A DNA stretch of 64,000 nucleotides from Prunus persica (GCF_000346465.2 NC_034012.1:21487169-21551168), one strand, 5' to 3'. Shown: positions 45,477 through 57,919, counted from the first letter of the stretch. Numbers and translations: made by a program. Notes: a model not told the origin generated them from the letters alone.

Positions 45477-46789
45477 CTTGTTTCATTTTAAAGCCTAAGC
45501 TACATACCCAAATCACACTAATAGACTTTGCTTAATTATGGCTTGATGTTTTTATGTTAGTTTTGTTATTTTGGTTTCTTATTGATTGATGGTATTCTTT
45601 TCTTGCTATAATTGATTATGTTATTAATTGGTTATGTTATTAATGGTATATTATGTAGTTATGGCGCGTATAAAATTGTCAAAGAGGAAAAGGACTCTTC
45701 TAATGTTGGATTATGTTATGTGTTTGTCTAATATCATGATCATATTCTACATTATAATGTATATTATTGCGGAAATGCATGGGAAAGGAAATAAAGTGAT
45801 ATTTCCGAGTTACTTTCCCAGCATTACCAAACATGGGAAAAGAATTACCATTTCCCACATCTTGGGAAATGATTTCACATCAAATCCGTTCCGTGAACTA
45901 ATGGGGCCAAGGGCAAGCCCAATGGTGGGCTTTAAATGAGGCTCCAAATATGGTAGATGAACCCTTATTTAGAGCTCCAGTGGAATCTTTTGGGCTTTAA
46001 AGGTATCTATCCCACAATGGTAGGCTCTATGCTTGGGGCTCTATATTTTTTATGATGTAATTTAGTTTACATGTTAATTTGTTTGTTTGTTTGTTTGTTT
46101 GTTTTTTTTGCTATGAGACCTAAATTTGTATTAATGTATGTTGGTGTTATGTGAGTTTTTTTTACAAGGAACATTTCAACTAAAAAAAAATCAAAATTTG
46201 GACAAGATTCCTAAAACTTTCATATTCAGATCAAACAGACGGTTTTGTTCGAATGTCAGATTATAATGGAGGTAGATGGATGCAACTCCTCATCTTTATG
46301 GCTTTTATCCATACTCATCTACTTTGTCAGATAATAATTGGTGGTAGGTTGATGCAACTACTCATCTTTATGGCTTTCATCCATACTTTGTCAGATAATA
46401 ATAGGGGATAGATTGATGCAACTCATCTTTACGGCTTTCATCCATACTTTGTCAGAAAATAATGGGGGGTAGATTGATGCAACTCCTAAACTTTATGGCT
46501 TTCATCCACATCTCTTCTACTTGGCTAGATAATAATGAGGGTAGATGATTATGTTCCCTTATAAATGTCAAGGGCTCAATATGCTTGAACACACCACATC
46601 CCACCCATTGTATTTCCACAATTCAATTCTCTCCCACACACTACAATATCCGATAACGACTCTTTCAATGGAGAGACAGATGCCCACATGATGATTTTGG
46701 CTATGTACGAACAACACCAACTCCGCATAGCAGTGAAGAAGAAGGCTGAGAGGTTGTCTCATGGTGGCACAACGTCATGACGACGTACT

Positions 46790-47801
46790 ATACCAAGAGA
46801 TCGAATAAGTGCCCATGAAAACCTTATGCAAAATTACTTTGCTGATCCTCCTTTGTATCCCCTATCAGAATTTCATAACAGGTTTCACATGAGGCGTGAG
46901 CTGTTCAATCGAAATAATGGAACAAATTTTCCATTTCGACGACTATTTTATGCAGCAACTTGAGGCTACTGGAAAGCTTGGTTTCTCACCCCAAGTGGAT
47001 AGCATAAATGATGATTACTTGAAGATAGCATAGTCTACATCATTCGACGCATGCAAGAGATTTTGTCATGCAATCAACAACATTTATGGGCTTAAGTACC
47101 TCTGGAAACCAATAAAAGCAGACATGTACAAAATTCTTAAAAAAGAGGACGAACGGGGGTTCCCCATCATGTTAGGAAGCCTCGACTGCATGCACTGGGA
47201 ATGGAAGAAGCGTCCAAATGCCTACCACAGTGCGTACACAAGCCACCATGGCCGTCCTACGATAATCCTTGAAGCAGTGGCTTCATATGATACATGGATC
47301 TAGCATGCCAACGTTAGAACATTGGGAGCCACTAATGACCTAAACATACTGTACAAGTCTCCCCTTTTCGATGATGTCATTAAGGGTCATACTCCACGCT
47401 TCCGGTACCATCTTAATGGGAGAGAATACAAGCATGGGTACTACCTTGCAGATAGGATTTATCCAAAGTGGAAGACTATTGTTCAATCTATTTCAGACCC
47501 TCATGGTCAGAAACATCAATCGTTCTCCAAGATGCAAGAACATTACCATAAGGATGTTGAGAGAGTTTTTGGTATTCTTCAAGCTCAGTTTGTCGTTGCT
47601 CGACAATGGTATCAAAAATACATTTGGGAGGTAATGAAGACATGCATAATTCTCCATAACATGATTGTTGAAGATGACGGTGAAGATGAGCAATCTGATG
47701 AGGGTAGAGAGTCTTCAAGCCATGAGGTGACATATCATGTGGAAGAGGTCATGGTTCACAATGCATTTATGGGGTATTTGGTGGTCGCAACGGAATGGTA
47801 G
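46790..47801 (+). pseudogene. PIF/Harbinger (HARBI1-like) DDE transposase, decayed
   Basis: The start region reads RRTIPRDRISAHENLMQNYF and FHNRFHMRRELFNR, as in plant Harbinger nucleases, then a frameshift near 46910 and a stop near 47030. The core has GFPIMLGSLDCMHWEWKK with the first catalytic Asp, a TAG at 47301-47303 within DTWI-HANV, LGATNDLNILYKSPLFDDV with the second Asp and EYKHGYYLADRIYPKW, then ERVFGILQAQF with the final Glu and IILHNMIVEDD. All three catalytic acids are still recognisable, but the stops and shift prevent a full protein. Confidence 0.88.
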
Positions 47802-48173
47802 ATCCAACTCCCACTATGCCCTCCGAACTGATCTGATTGTACACATTTGGGACAAAAAAGGATCAGAGAATTGAGCTTTCCAATTGAGTGTTTCTATTTT
47901 TGAAATGAGTGTTGTCTTTAGCATTTAAATAACTAAATTGCAATGTTCTTGCACTTTAGAGTTCCTTTCATATGTTTTCATTTTCATGTGTAACCGTGGT
48001 TTTCCAATAACTAAACATGTTTTTCAAAATAACGATACTTTATTACATAAGGTTGAAATATAAGAACAAAGTATAACAAGCTTTTAATAAAATAAATACA
48101 TCAAAATCTAGATGTCATCAGGGGGTTGGGGACGATAGATGTTATCTTCAAAGTTTAGAGAGCAAGACGCTTC

Positions 48174-49000
48174 CTAGGCCTTAATATTTACTTGTTTCCG
48201 CTCGAACCACATCCTTATAGCCGGAGTTAAGATTGTGGAAGTGTCTTTAAGCATAATCTTAAGCTCTTTGCTCTTGAGAATCTCATCTTTGTAAGACTTC
48301 ATGACTTCATTAAGCTCTCTATCTTCTTCAACACTAGCTTCTGCAACTCCCTTTCTTTTTAACTCGTTTGCTTTTTTGGTTCCAATTGGCCTTCGACACG
48401 AGTTTGAGGTTTGCATGAATTCTTGGGTTTCCGGAATGGTCTCCATTGGCGAATCTTCGTCTAGCAGAGTGGAGGCATCAATTGGAGACGTGTTCACAGA
48501 GGGGGAGGATTGGTATCCTTCAAACGGTTGCCACTTATGGGCATGCTGGACAACATTCCAGCAATGGTCAAGGAGGAATGGTTTTCGTTCCCTCTTGAAA
48601 TACATCCATCTTGCATCTTGTAGCTACATATGTGAAGAATAAGAATTTAAATAAGTTGACAAAAAATCTAATACAGTAAATCAAATAAATTCCAAATCTA
48701 TAAAACTCACATTGTCAACTTCTTTTGCCCACTCTTGTTTAGCCTTCCCACATTAGCCATACACTCCGAGAATTTGGTGAACGAAGCGCTGATGTTCATC
48801 CAATGAGATTTCAAGCTCTTTGTTGTCCTCACTTCCTTGCTCTCAGAGTGAAATTGTAAAAATTGATCTTTGATTCGATTCCATGTGGCACCACTTGATC
48901 TTCACTAATGACAATCCAAGCTCGGCAAAGAGCTACGTCTTCGTCGGCGGGGTAATTTGAACCCTTTTGTTTCGAACCTTCCATCATTGGTGGAAGAGAT
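48174..49000 (-). pseudogene. Harbinger ORF1, MYB/SANT-like DNA-binding partner
   Basis: On the minus strand near 48990 the frame reads KQKGSNYPADEDVALCRAWI, the opening of the SANT-like domain found in the second protein of plant PIF/Harbinger elements. A later part (48605 to 48174) reads CWNVVQHAHKWQPFEGYQ, SCRRPIGTKKANELKRK and a charged helical C-terminus. The two parts are in different frames with decay between them. In active relatives this protein brings the transposase to the element ends; here it lies tail-to-tail with the transposase gene. Confidence 0.75.
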
Positions 49001-49555
49001 AGTAAGAAAAAAATAGCAACCAATAAAAAATGTTGTGAGTGAAAATGTTGATAAAATTGGAGAAGAGTGGTGTGAAATTTTTGAGAAAACAATGTGATTA
49101 TTTATAGGGTAAAACAATATAACCGTTGGTTGGTTTCTTTAAAAAAAAAAAAAATTGTAGCCGTTGGTTTTAAAACTGAAAAGAAAACTCAAAGTTACTA
49201 TTGGTTGGCTATTATTAATGTTGTATTCAATTTTAAAAAAAATTAAAAAATAAAAAGCAAATTCAAAGGTGCCGTTGGGTTTTGAAAAATTAATATTTAA
49301 GTAATTGAGTCTTGGCTTTTGGTGCATCAAGTGTAATTAGGTAGGCTCAACTTTTCCACTTCACTGGTCCCACGTAAGTTTCAGTGGCTTCAACCAGAGT
49401 GCTATATATATGGAGGTGGATGCAACCCTCCGGCAAGGCTTGGGTTTTCAAAGACCCAACTTGCTTCCATTGGGGATGCCTTTTTGACTTTAGGTACTAC
49501 CTTTTGAAGCCCAAAGGTGGTGCACCCCCATTTAGAGCCACTATTGGGCTTGCTC

Positions 49556-51031
49556 TTAGGACATGTTAGTCCCTACCTTCGTGATTTTTACAATAACATA
49601 CTATGATTTTTTAAATTTGTTACAATATAGTTCCACCGTTAGGGTTTCCAGCAAATATCTCCGTTAGTTGCTGACGTGGCACTATGAATCCCACATTTTT
49701 CATTTTTTCCAATCCATACTTATAAAGACTTTTTTTTTAAGTAAGGGATTTGGGCTACCAGATTTACAAATCTCTATGGTCCAATAACCTTGTTTGGCAA
49801 GCCCACTATGAGTAACTTCAGAAATTCTTGAGATTTGAAGAAGGGACTTTGTAAAGCCCAAATCCCATTTTGAAGTATTAGGCGTTATTTGTAATTTCGA
49901 GAGATGCTTGATGTCCAACATGTTGTCACTGTCGGATCCGACGTCTGCATTGTCTGAGATTAAGGGATTAGTTTGTGATGGAGTTTGATCGGACGGTGGA
50001 GAGGAGGAGAACTGGGATACGAGAGGGCCTGACTTTTGTTGTTGGAAAAAGATTGCTTTTTGACGATTTGAAAAGCCATACAAACTAGAGAGTAGAGAAG
50101 ACCAAGACTGTGGGCAATGTTAAAGGCCCATTGTAGATGAATTTTTTATTTTTTATTTTTCTTTTTGAGTATTTTTCTACTACTTCATGATATTGCAAAT
50201 TGTAATACATTGTTTATATATTTGCACAAGTTTTCAAGTAGTTTTATGTTAGGCTCGAAACTATTTAAATTGATCACCAAATCTCTACTATTATAAAGCT
50301 AGGGGAAAAACAGTTGGGGTCACAGGCTTCACCAAAAAAATTAGACAGAAACACTCCTAAAACAAAAAAAATCTCAGGATGCATGAATTTTATATTTTAT
50401 ATTTTCAAAGGGTATTGTTGTAAACAATCAACAACAAAAAAAAAAAAAAAAAAAAAAAAGAAGCCGAAGAAGAAGGGGAGAACACTTGTATAAACAAATA
50501 TGATCGTGCGAGAAAACAAGCAAGAGAAGGGGAGAACATATCCCACATTCTGCGGTAGTTCGTGAGTGGTTTAATTAAAACTACCAGGATACAAAATGGG
50601 AATGTGTAAAAGAAACCAACAACCAAAATTGCTCATAATTAAATGTCGAGTGGGTTGGTGGTTCAATTACTATCACAGGTATGAAATTTAAGTTATGAAT
50701 GAAAGTTTGGTTATTCAACTTAAATTTGGATTCTCTATTATTCCTTCGTTCCTCTTAGGCCCGAGTTCATACAACATCAAAAAACCAAATAAAAACTAGA
50801 GAAAAGCAGAGGTTCAGAGCCACCAGCAAGATTTTGCCACACCTTTCAGTAGATAGAGTCTCTCCACCGTCTTCTCTTATAGTCCATCTACCATTTCCAA
50901 AGAGGCCTTGTCTTGGAACCTTTTCACCTCGTTCAACTTCCTGGCTTGGGTTTCACATCACAATTATGGCCAAAAGAGATGTTCTCACCTACCAACTGCT
51001 CCACATAACCAAGTGAGCAGGGGTTGCGATG
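49556..51031. other. Intergenic with transposon scraps
   Basis: 49565-49690 contains phrases (GTTACAATATAGTTCCACCG, TGACGTGGCAC) similar to arms of the Mutator-like elements in this window, with no partner arm found. 50282 starts TCTCTACTATTATAAAG after an A, which looks like a Helitron 5' end, but I find no matching hairpin and CTRR end. A poly-A run lies at 50438-50459. No gene. Confidence 0.4.
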
Positions 51032-51036
51032 TCCAC

Positions 51037-51306
51037 TGTAACATCTCACATTGACCAACGGAGAGGAGATGATGTGCCTTATATGTACATGCCCGCCTCC
51101 ATCTAGCACGAGGCCTTTTGGGAGCTCACTGGCTTCCGAGTCATGGGAACTCCAAAGTTAAGCTAGTTGGGGCTAGAACAATCCCAGGATGGATGACCCA
51201 CTGGGAAGTTGCTCGTGAGCTCCCAGAAACAAAATCATAAGGGCAGAGAGGGGGGCCCAAAAGGGACAACATCGTGCTACGACGGAGCCGATCCGGGGAT
51301 GTGACA
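51037..51306 (+). mobile_element. Cassandra solo LTR with 5S rRNA-like domain
   Basis: It begins TGTAACATCTCACATTG and ends GGGGATGTGACA, 270 bp, with the perfect 5-bp target duplication TCCAC at 51032-51036 and 51307-51311. About 51140-51235 resembles plant 5S rRNA, including a box-A-like AAGTTAAGCTAGTTGGGG, the intermediate-element-like GGATGGATGACC and CTGGGAAGTTGCTCGTG. Cassandra is a family of miniature retrotransposons (TRIM) defined by a 5S-derived LTR that retains RNA polymerase III promoter motifs. Only the LTR remains here. Confidence 0.92.
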
Positions 51307-51344
51307 TCCACAATATACAATATCTACATATATGTTTATAATAA

Positions 51345-54300
51345 GAGTTCATTTCAGTTTGGTACCATGAAGTTATATCCTTCAAGCATGTTTGTCCCAA
51401 CGTTTTCAATTTTAACAATCACGTACCCTTATTTGTAAATTTTTTGCAATGTAGCTCTGCCGTTAGATTGGGTATTTGAGAATATGTTAAAGTGATGAAA
51501 TGGCACATGTAGGACCCACATTATTTTCTTAAACTGAATAAAAAAATCTTTGAAAAACACAATTGAATATAATATTAATAATTTTTTTTAATTCACTTAT
51601 GAAAAAAAATAAAAAACCAACAAAAACCTTTATTTTTTCTCTCTGAACCTCTCTTTCTCCCTTTTTAATTTAGTTGGGCTGTCGTCGATGAAGCTGGAAG
51701 GATGGGGATGAGAGAGGCCAGATCTAGTCTTTGTGGTTCGGCCAAGGGGTGGGATGCTGGAGTGGTAATGATAGGCCCTTCTTTTCAAAACTTAACTTCA
51801 TTTTAGGTTTGACTTCTGCTGAAAATTCGGCAAAGTTTCCCCTATAAATTGAACATTCCCAAAATTTACACATGTCAACAAACATTTAAATATATACACC
51901 AACTGCTAGTATACATATATAAAAACGTTCCAATAGTTAAATACGTCATAGGACAATATCAGAGCAACTATACAGATCAATTTACAAGGAAGATAACAAC
52001 TTGTGAACCAAGAACCCTACATCAAACTGAGGTAGTGCAGGAAGCCGAAACTGCCCTGTGGTGGCTCACAGATGCACGTCTATAGCCTGGGGGCGCAAAC
52101 ATTGAAAATGTGAGTGGACCAAAAATAAAGTTTGGAAAAGACATAAGAACATACTAACCCCACTGTAAAAACAGTTATGCAAAACTAAATTATCCTCTTC
52201 ATTATATTCGTACCGAAATCAATGCATTCATATATTTATATACGTATATGCCAATCATACTCATGGTCAATAAAACTCTCTTAAAAGTATTGAAATCAAT
52301 TTAAAACTACCACCTAGGTGTACTCCTTTATTTTCGTCAATTCCTGATATTCGTCAATTCCTCGTGTCATAATTTGTGACACGTCCTCGCAGGTCTCGGT
52401 AATACAAGGTCGACCCGAGCTGCAATCTCGCAGGATTCAGGAGACCTTTAGACAACCTGATCCGCAATCCTCGCTCCCACAGTCCAGGCGTCCCCGAAAC
52501 TCGTGGAGCAACTGTCAAGCGCGCTGACTATACCAAAGGCAACAATTTTATTCAGAAGGCAACATTTATTCTGAGGCAACATTTATTCCGAAGGCAACAT
52601 CTTTATATCTGGGTACCTAAGGTGGCTTAAGAAAATATAAAATTTCTGAAAGACCTGATGAATAACTGAATTTCTGTTAAATCTAGAACTCTGCTGCCAT
52701 TTATCTAATATTTAGCTAGAATTTCCTTTTCCTATATCCTTAAAGGATATCCCACTCGGCAGCATATAAATTAAAATATTTAAAAGCACATATCAAATAT
52801 TGGAAACACTAATATTTGAATAAAACTTATTTAAGATCAAATAATGAAATTGAATTGCATAAATTATTTATAAAACAAAAAGTCCACTCACTACTGGTTT
52901 GAGCTAGCTAGACTTCTTGAAGGTCCCTCTTGCGGGTCTGCCTGGCCCCGGGTGTCTGATTAAACCATCATTAATATTTATTTAATAAAACTGCTCGGTA
53001 TAAGTATTTAATTAAAACTCTTACCCCCAGTTTCTAGAAGTGCGTGCACTAACTTTATAGTCATTTCTATGCCCACTTAAGCATTTCAGATGGTTAGAGC
53101 GGTCTGAAAAGACCCGACACTCGCTAACCGATAAACTTTCATATTGGTCAATCCGGGACCTCGTGGGGTCCATGACTTCCAATTACCAATCCGAGAGTTC
53201 CTATAAATTCCTCACATTTTAATAACCATGTCCTGCAAGTCTGGTCGGAATCGGACAGTCGGATTGCTCATGATCATACAATCGGACAGTTATTGTTTAA
53301 CTTAATCTTTGAAATATTAAATCGGAGTATCCGGGACTCCAGTTCTCAATCCGCGAATTTCTACACGATCCTAGAGATACAAGGTACGACATACGTGAAT
53401 TTGGGTTTGATCCAACGGTCCGAACCTATTGAACATGGAAATTGCACAATATGCAAAATCCGTTCGAGGCTCAAACGGTATCCAAATTGGAAGCCGAGCA
53501 TACTGTCGTGCTCGGGATGACGTGGGAAACATTGTAGGACAAAAACCCAACATAGACACCCCGGCAACGTGCCGCCACCGCCGGCAGGTGCATTGAGTAA
53601 TTTTTCGGTGATCGGAAAACTCCAAACCGCCGGCCAATAATCATACCTACGGATTAAGCACATCAAGGGGAGTAACTTTATTCCTTGGCTTGACGATCAA
53701 TTCCACCTCTAAAGCCCTCGAACGAAGCTTTCTGTCACTTGAAAACCTAGAAAATTTAGTTTCAAAATCAACGAAATTGGAATGGATTCACGTTAGGCTT
53801 TCGAGGGATGACGCAAAGAGAAGGTAGGAGAGTAGTTTAGGTGTAATTACCTGAGCTGTGGCGGTCGGAATCCGCCGAAAAATGCCCCGAAATTTACCGT
53901 TTTGAAACAGTCCATTTTTGGGCTCACTTTGGCTCGAATTTTGGCTTTAATTTCCTTAGATTTGGGGCTGAAAATTAGTATAGATGTGTAGAGGGGAGAG
54001 AGACGAAGAGAATGGATCCAAAATCGTGGTCGTAGGCGGCCGGATGTGGCCGGAATCTTCGTCGGAAGCCACTGAGGTCGTGGCTGGCCTGAACAGAGAG
54101 GAGAGAGAGGAGGTCTGTCTGCGTGAGAGGAGAGAGAGAGGAGGTTTAAAAAAAAAACTGACTTCGAAAAATTACTATTATGCCACTGAGCTTCTTTTGA
54201 TCGTCATTTATTCATTACAACTCCGATTTGAGTCCATTGCGTGTCTACGGACTCGTATTGCCGTGCTCTACGCAACGGTCCAACTAAAATGTCCAAATTC

Positions 54301-54864
54301 TTCCTCGAACAAAAAGTCAACTTTTTATCTAATAAAATATTCTAGGGGCAAAATAGTATTTTCTCATAATAAATTAATAATTAAAAATTAATTTGGTGAG
54401 TAGATATCGAGGTGGGAATGGGATGAGGACGGGGGTTAGGCAGTGATGCGACGACGCTCCAGGCCCACCATCGGTGGTCCATATATGTCTTTTGTGATGT
54501 GATGGTGGATGCAACTGTGAATGGTGGTTAGGGAAGAGAAGGGGGGTTTGGGTTTGATCGGGAAGAAGGGCGAGAGAGGTTCAGCGAAAGAAAAAATAAA
54601 AGGTTTTTATTTTTTTTATAATTGTTTATAAATATTTTATTGAATTTTGTGTTTTAAAAAATTATTTTATTCAATTTAAGAAAAAAAATGTGGGCCCCAC
54701 ATATGCCCTGTCATCACTTAGCAGATTTCCTACTAGCCAATCTAATGGATGTGTAACATTGCAAAAAATTTGCAAACTAAGGGTATGTGATTGTGAAAAT
54801 TGATAATGTGGGGACAAACATGTCTTACGGGTACAACTTTAGGGTACCAAACTGAAATTAACCC
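51345..54864. mobile_element. Mutator-like element with perfect 9-bp target duplication
   Basis: TTATAATAA at 51336-51344 and 54865-54873 is a perfect 9-bp direct duplication, the size made by Mutator-family transposases. The termini are GAGTTCATTTCAGTTTGGTA and, in reverse complement, GGGTTAATTTCAGTTTGGTA. The inverted arms extend about 300 bp (51345-51660 and 54550-54864). The centre is taken by a copy of the 2.77 kb LTR-type family (51775-54395). No transposase gene. Confidence 0.88.
51775..54395 (-). mobile_element. 2.77 kb LTR-type family, copy 2, nested
   Basis: It matches 25765-28537 along most of its length in the same orientation. Shared phrases include GACTTCTGCTGAAAATTCG or the TTTTGCTG version, GGTGGCTC near a CTGGGGGCGCAAA block, CCACCTAGGTGTAC, GGTCTGAAAAGACCCGA, TATTGGTCAATCCGG and GGAGTATCCGGGACTCC. 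Both termini are missing compared with copy 1, so its exact borders inside the Mutator-like element are uncertain. No coding sequence of a retroelement is present. Confidence 0.75.
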
Positions 54865-54873
54865 TTATAATAA

Positions 54874-55223
54874 TAGTAGAAATATAGCAATAGTAGTCAC
54901 TATCATCAGTTAAGACAGTCTATAAGTTATGGCAAGTTTAAATCTCAATTATATATGAAAAGCCAACAATACACAAAATGTATGGGGATTTCTTAGAATG
55001 AAGTAATGTATTTGGATGAAACTATTTTTGATTCTTACAAAAATGCAATCAATGCAGCAAACATAAACAGACTAGCAAAAAAAGGAAAGAAAAAAAAAAG
55101 GGACTTCTGAAATTTTCTATGAGCCATTAGCCAGTAGATAAACGTGGAAACCAAACAACGCACTCAATAAAGAACATAATAACAAATGCATAACCCACCA
55201 TTTCATAAAATAACCGTTTTCTC
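54874..55223. other. AT-rich intergenic, nothing recognised
   Basis: No gene or element ends seen between the target duplication of the Mutator-like element and the short LTR fragment. Confidence 0.45.
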
Positions 55224-55290
55224 TTCAAAGAAGTTCATCTTCTTCTTAATTCTCTCTCTATTTCTCTTTCGTTAACATGGTATCAGAGCT
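55224..55290 (+). mobile_element. Short LTR 3' end with tRNA-Met primer site
   Basis: CTTTCGTTAACA ends an LTR at 55277 and is followed directly by TGGTATCAGAGCT (55278-55290), the primer-binding site complementary to initiator methionine tRNA. The last 54 bases before it match the LTR at 58074-58213. The upstream part of this LTR is not recognisable. Confidence 0.7.
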
Positions 55291-55329
55291 GTAAAAATAT
55301 TAGCTGTAAGTGTGGTCTTCAAATATGAT

Positions 55330-57210
55330 TGTCATATTAATGTAGAGATTTGTTGCAGCATTAAGAGTGTGAGGTATTTGTATAAATATGTTTACAAAGG
55401 TTTCGATAAAGTAACTTTTGAGGTTCGTCGTGAACCTAATGAAGATGAAATAAAGCATTTCATTGAAGCAAGATGGGTTTGTGCACCTTAAGCTTTGTGG
55501 AGGATATTCAAACTTGTAATGAACTGAATTTATCCGTCAATGGAATGACTGCAAATTCATCTTCCTAATAGACAAACAGTTTGCTTTGATCATGACCAAA
55601 TTGTAACTGAAATATTGGCAAATGACATGATCTCAATGACCATGATCACAGAATTTTTTATAAGAATGCATTCTACCCAGCAACATGACAATACTTATAC
55701 AGGGAGTTCCCAAACGATACAGATGGATTAAAACAGAAAAAAGTATGGACTGAGAGGCTGACCAAAAGGTTATTGGATGAATATATTCAGTCTCGCCCAA
55801 AGAGGGTGAAAAATTCTATTTATGTATTCTTCTTAATCATGTTAGAAGACCAACATCATTTGAGTATTTAAGGACAGTGAATGGCATCTTGCAACCAACA
55901 TTTAAAAAGGCGGTGGAGCAACTAGGCTTGCTAGAAGATGATGATAGCATTAGACAATGTTTGCATGAGGCCTCTAACATTAAGATTCCATCAGCTTTAA
56001 GAAGATTGTTTGTCACCATCTTAGTTTACTGTGAGCTGCATGGGGTACGAACATTGTGGGATGAGTTCCACACGCTCTATTAGCATACAGTCTGACTTGG
56101 CTGAGTTGATCATCAGCAGTTATTTGGGATGAAGCAACGATGGCACATAGTTTGCATTTGAGGCTCTTGATCAAACATTCAAAGATATAATTGGTGTTGA
56201 CTTACCATTTGGAGGAAAGGTAATGTTTTTTTGGGGAGATTTTAGACAAGTTCTTCCGGTTGTAACGAAGGGCACAAGGTCTGAGAATTGGTGCAAGAGA
56301 GTGTAGTAAATTCTTGATTTTGGAAACATTTGAATATCATTCATCTTAGACAAAACACGAGATCCATCAATAATCAAGGGTTTTCGGAGTTCTTACTTAA
56401 TGTTGGTAATGGGGAACAATCAACTGTTATACCATGGGAGGGTGAATAATCTATTAACCATCTTCCATGGTTATAACATGGGAGGGTGAACAATCTATTA
56501 ACCAATTAGTTAATAAGGTTTTTCCTGATTTAGATTGTCATGTAAATGATGTCATATATATGGTTGAAAGAGCGCTAATAACCCCTAAAAATGAGAAATA
56601 TTGAAAAACTCAATCAAATGATCATCAATAACTTTCTGGGGCCTGAAGCATCTTATGCTCTTTTGATTCAATTCAAGATAACACGAGAAATTTATACCAA
56701 CAAGAATTCTTGAATTCCATTTCGCCTGGTGGTATGCAACCTCATGAATTAACTTTGAAGAAAGGTGCCCCAATAATGCTTTTAAGAAATATCGATCCGA
56801 AAATGGGGTTGTGCAATGGTACGAGGCTCACTTGCCATGGAACTTCCAACAATCTTATTGATACATAAATTTTATCAGGGAAATTTGCAAGGACTAGAGT
56901 GTTTTTACCAAGAATCTCTTTAAAGACTGCAGAAAGTGCCGCCCTCCCATTTGAAATGATAAGAAAACAGTTCCCTATGAAGTTGAGTTTTACACTTACA
57001 ATAAATAAATCACGACAAACAATACTGAATGTGGGGATTTATTTGCCAAATCATATATTTAGTCATGGACAATTGTACGTGGCATTATCAAGGGGAGTTT
57101 CAATAGGTACAACAAAAGTTTTCGTTAAGAAAGGGGAATTAACTGGTCAAGAAGGGGTCTTCACAAAAAATGTTATATATACAGATATCTTGCGTCTATC
57201 TGATTCATGA
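55330..57210 (+). pseudogene. Helitron Rep/helicase (PIF1-like), decayed
   Basis: Several frames carry pieces of one plant Helitron protein in order: INVEICCSIKSVRYLYKYVY and EVRREPNEDEIKHFIEARWV (end of the Rep-side region); VNGILQPTFKKAVEQLGLLE and SIRQCLHEASNIKIPSALRR; then FGVD-like DLPFGGKVMFFWGDFRQVLP (helicase motif II region, 56200-56260); later MQPHELTLKKGAPIMLLRNI; and ending with NHIFSHGQLYVALSRGVSIG (helicase motif VI region, near 57050-57110). Stops and shifts are frequent, and the Walker A segment was not found. Helitron proteins nick and unwind DNA for rolling-circle transposition; this copy is inactive. Confidence 0.88.
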
Positions 57211-57919
57211 CGAGGTTAGAGTACTTCTTTTAATATTTCACAAAATTGAGAACATATATGTTATCATTTTTGCTACTAAATTTATTAGTTTTTTTTTTAA
57301 AACATGTAGAGCAACTCATGAGATTTCAGATGTGGAAAACTATTGATTCTTTATTCATGCTCAAAATTGAAAATAATGAAAATAATGTGAACACTAATTT
57401 CATTACTAGTTTTTAGAATATGTTTTGATTTCATTGCCATTCTTACTTTGTAGGTATACGTGGTTTTGTTTTGCTTTCGCCAAATTGTGAACTTTAGAAA
57501 GTATCTTTTTGAAGTTTTGTAATTGGGGATGGAGCCACTAGACACTTGAAACAATTAGAAATATCGTGTTTTTGTAATTGAATGTATTATTTTGAACGTT
57601 GGGGGTACTCTTTTTCCTTCATCTGGGGTTTTGTCCCATTGGGTTTTTTCTTGGACCAGGTTTTAATGAGGCCCCAAAGTTGTAAGTTCTTAATTTTTTA
57701 TCTTAATTAGTTTATTAAAATAATTAAATGTTCACATGTCCGGCATTCATTGAGTAATTGGAATAAAAGAATCTATTTGGAGAAATTGAACAACTTTGTT
57801 CTTTTGAATGTTTTACCATTCTATATCTTTTACTTTATAATAGCCAGAGTGCATATGAGGCTTTTTTTCCTTCATGCGTGACTTCCATTTTTTTAAATTT
57901 ATATATCTATATTTTTGCA
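57211..57919. other. Transposon remnants: copia 3' phrase and Helitron end
   Basis: 57600-57680 has TCATCTGGGGTTTTGTCCCA followed by TTGGGTTTTTTCTTGGACCA and AGGTTTTAATGAGGC, typical of sequence near the 3' LTR of plant copia elements. 57805-57870 resembles the Helitron junction near 7079 (GAATGTTTTACCATTCTATA, then AGAGTGCATATGAGGC) but the hairpin has decayed. The Helitron-type end is in minus orientation, opposite to the helicase pseudogene. Confidence 0.5.

Larger units (their letters stand above)
41995..45906. mobile_element. TIR element carrying the CACTA insertion
   Basis: The left end GCCCCGTTTGGTTTATGGGA (41995) matches, in reverse, GTGAACTAATGGGGC at 45892-45906, and inner phrases CCCATGTTTGGTA and TACCAAACATGGG are inverted too. 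Without the CACTA insertion the element would be about 1.4 kb. It resembles the MITE at 29071-29571. Target duplication not clear. Confidence 0.5.
45911..49555. mobile_element. PIF/Harbinger element with both genes
   Basis: The left terminus GGGCAAGCCCAATGGTGGGC (45911) and the reverse complement of the right terminus, GAGCAAGCCCAATAGTGG, match at 16 of 18 bases. Inside, a transposase (plus strand) and a MYB/SANT-like partner (minus strand) converge, the usual two-gene layout. The left end touches the end of the neighbouring TIR element. Flanking CAA and TTA do not form a clean 3-bp duplication. Between the left end and the transposase, a phrase of about 80 bp (CTCATCTTTATGGCTTTCAT) repeats three to four times at 46260-46500. 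Confidence 0.72.

Noticed and set aside
50282..51030. Plus-strand Helitron starting TCTCTACTATTATAAAG
   Set aside because: The 5' end looks right, but I could not find a hairpin with a CTRR terminus downstream.
51140..51235. 5S rRNA gene
   Set aside because: The match is imperfect and embedded in a Cassandra LTR with its own TG..CA ends and target duplication, so it is retrotransposon sequence.
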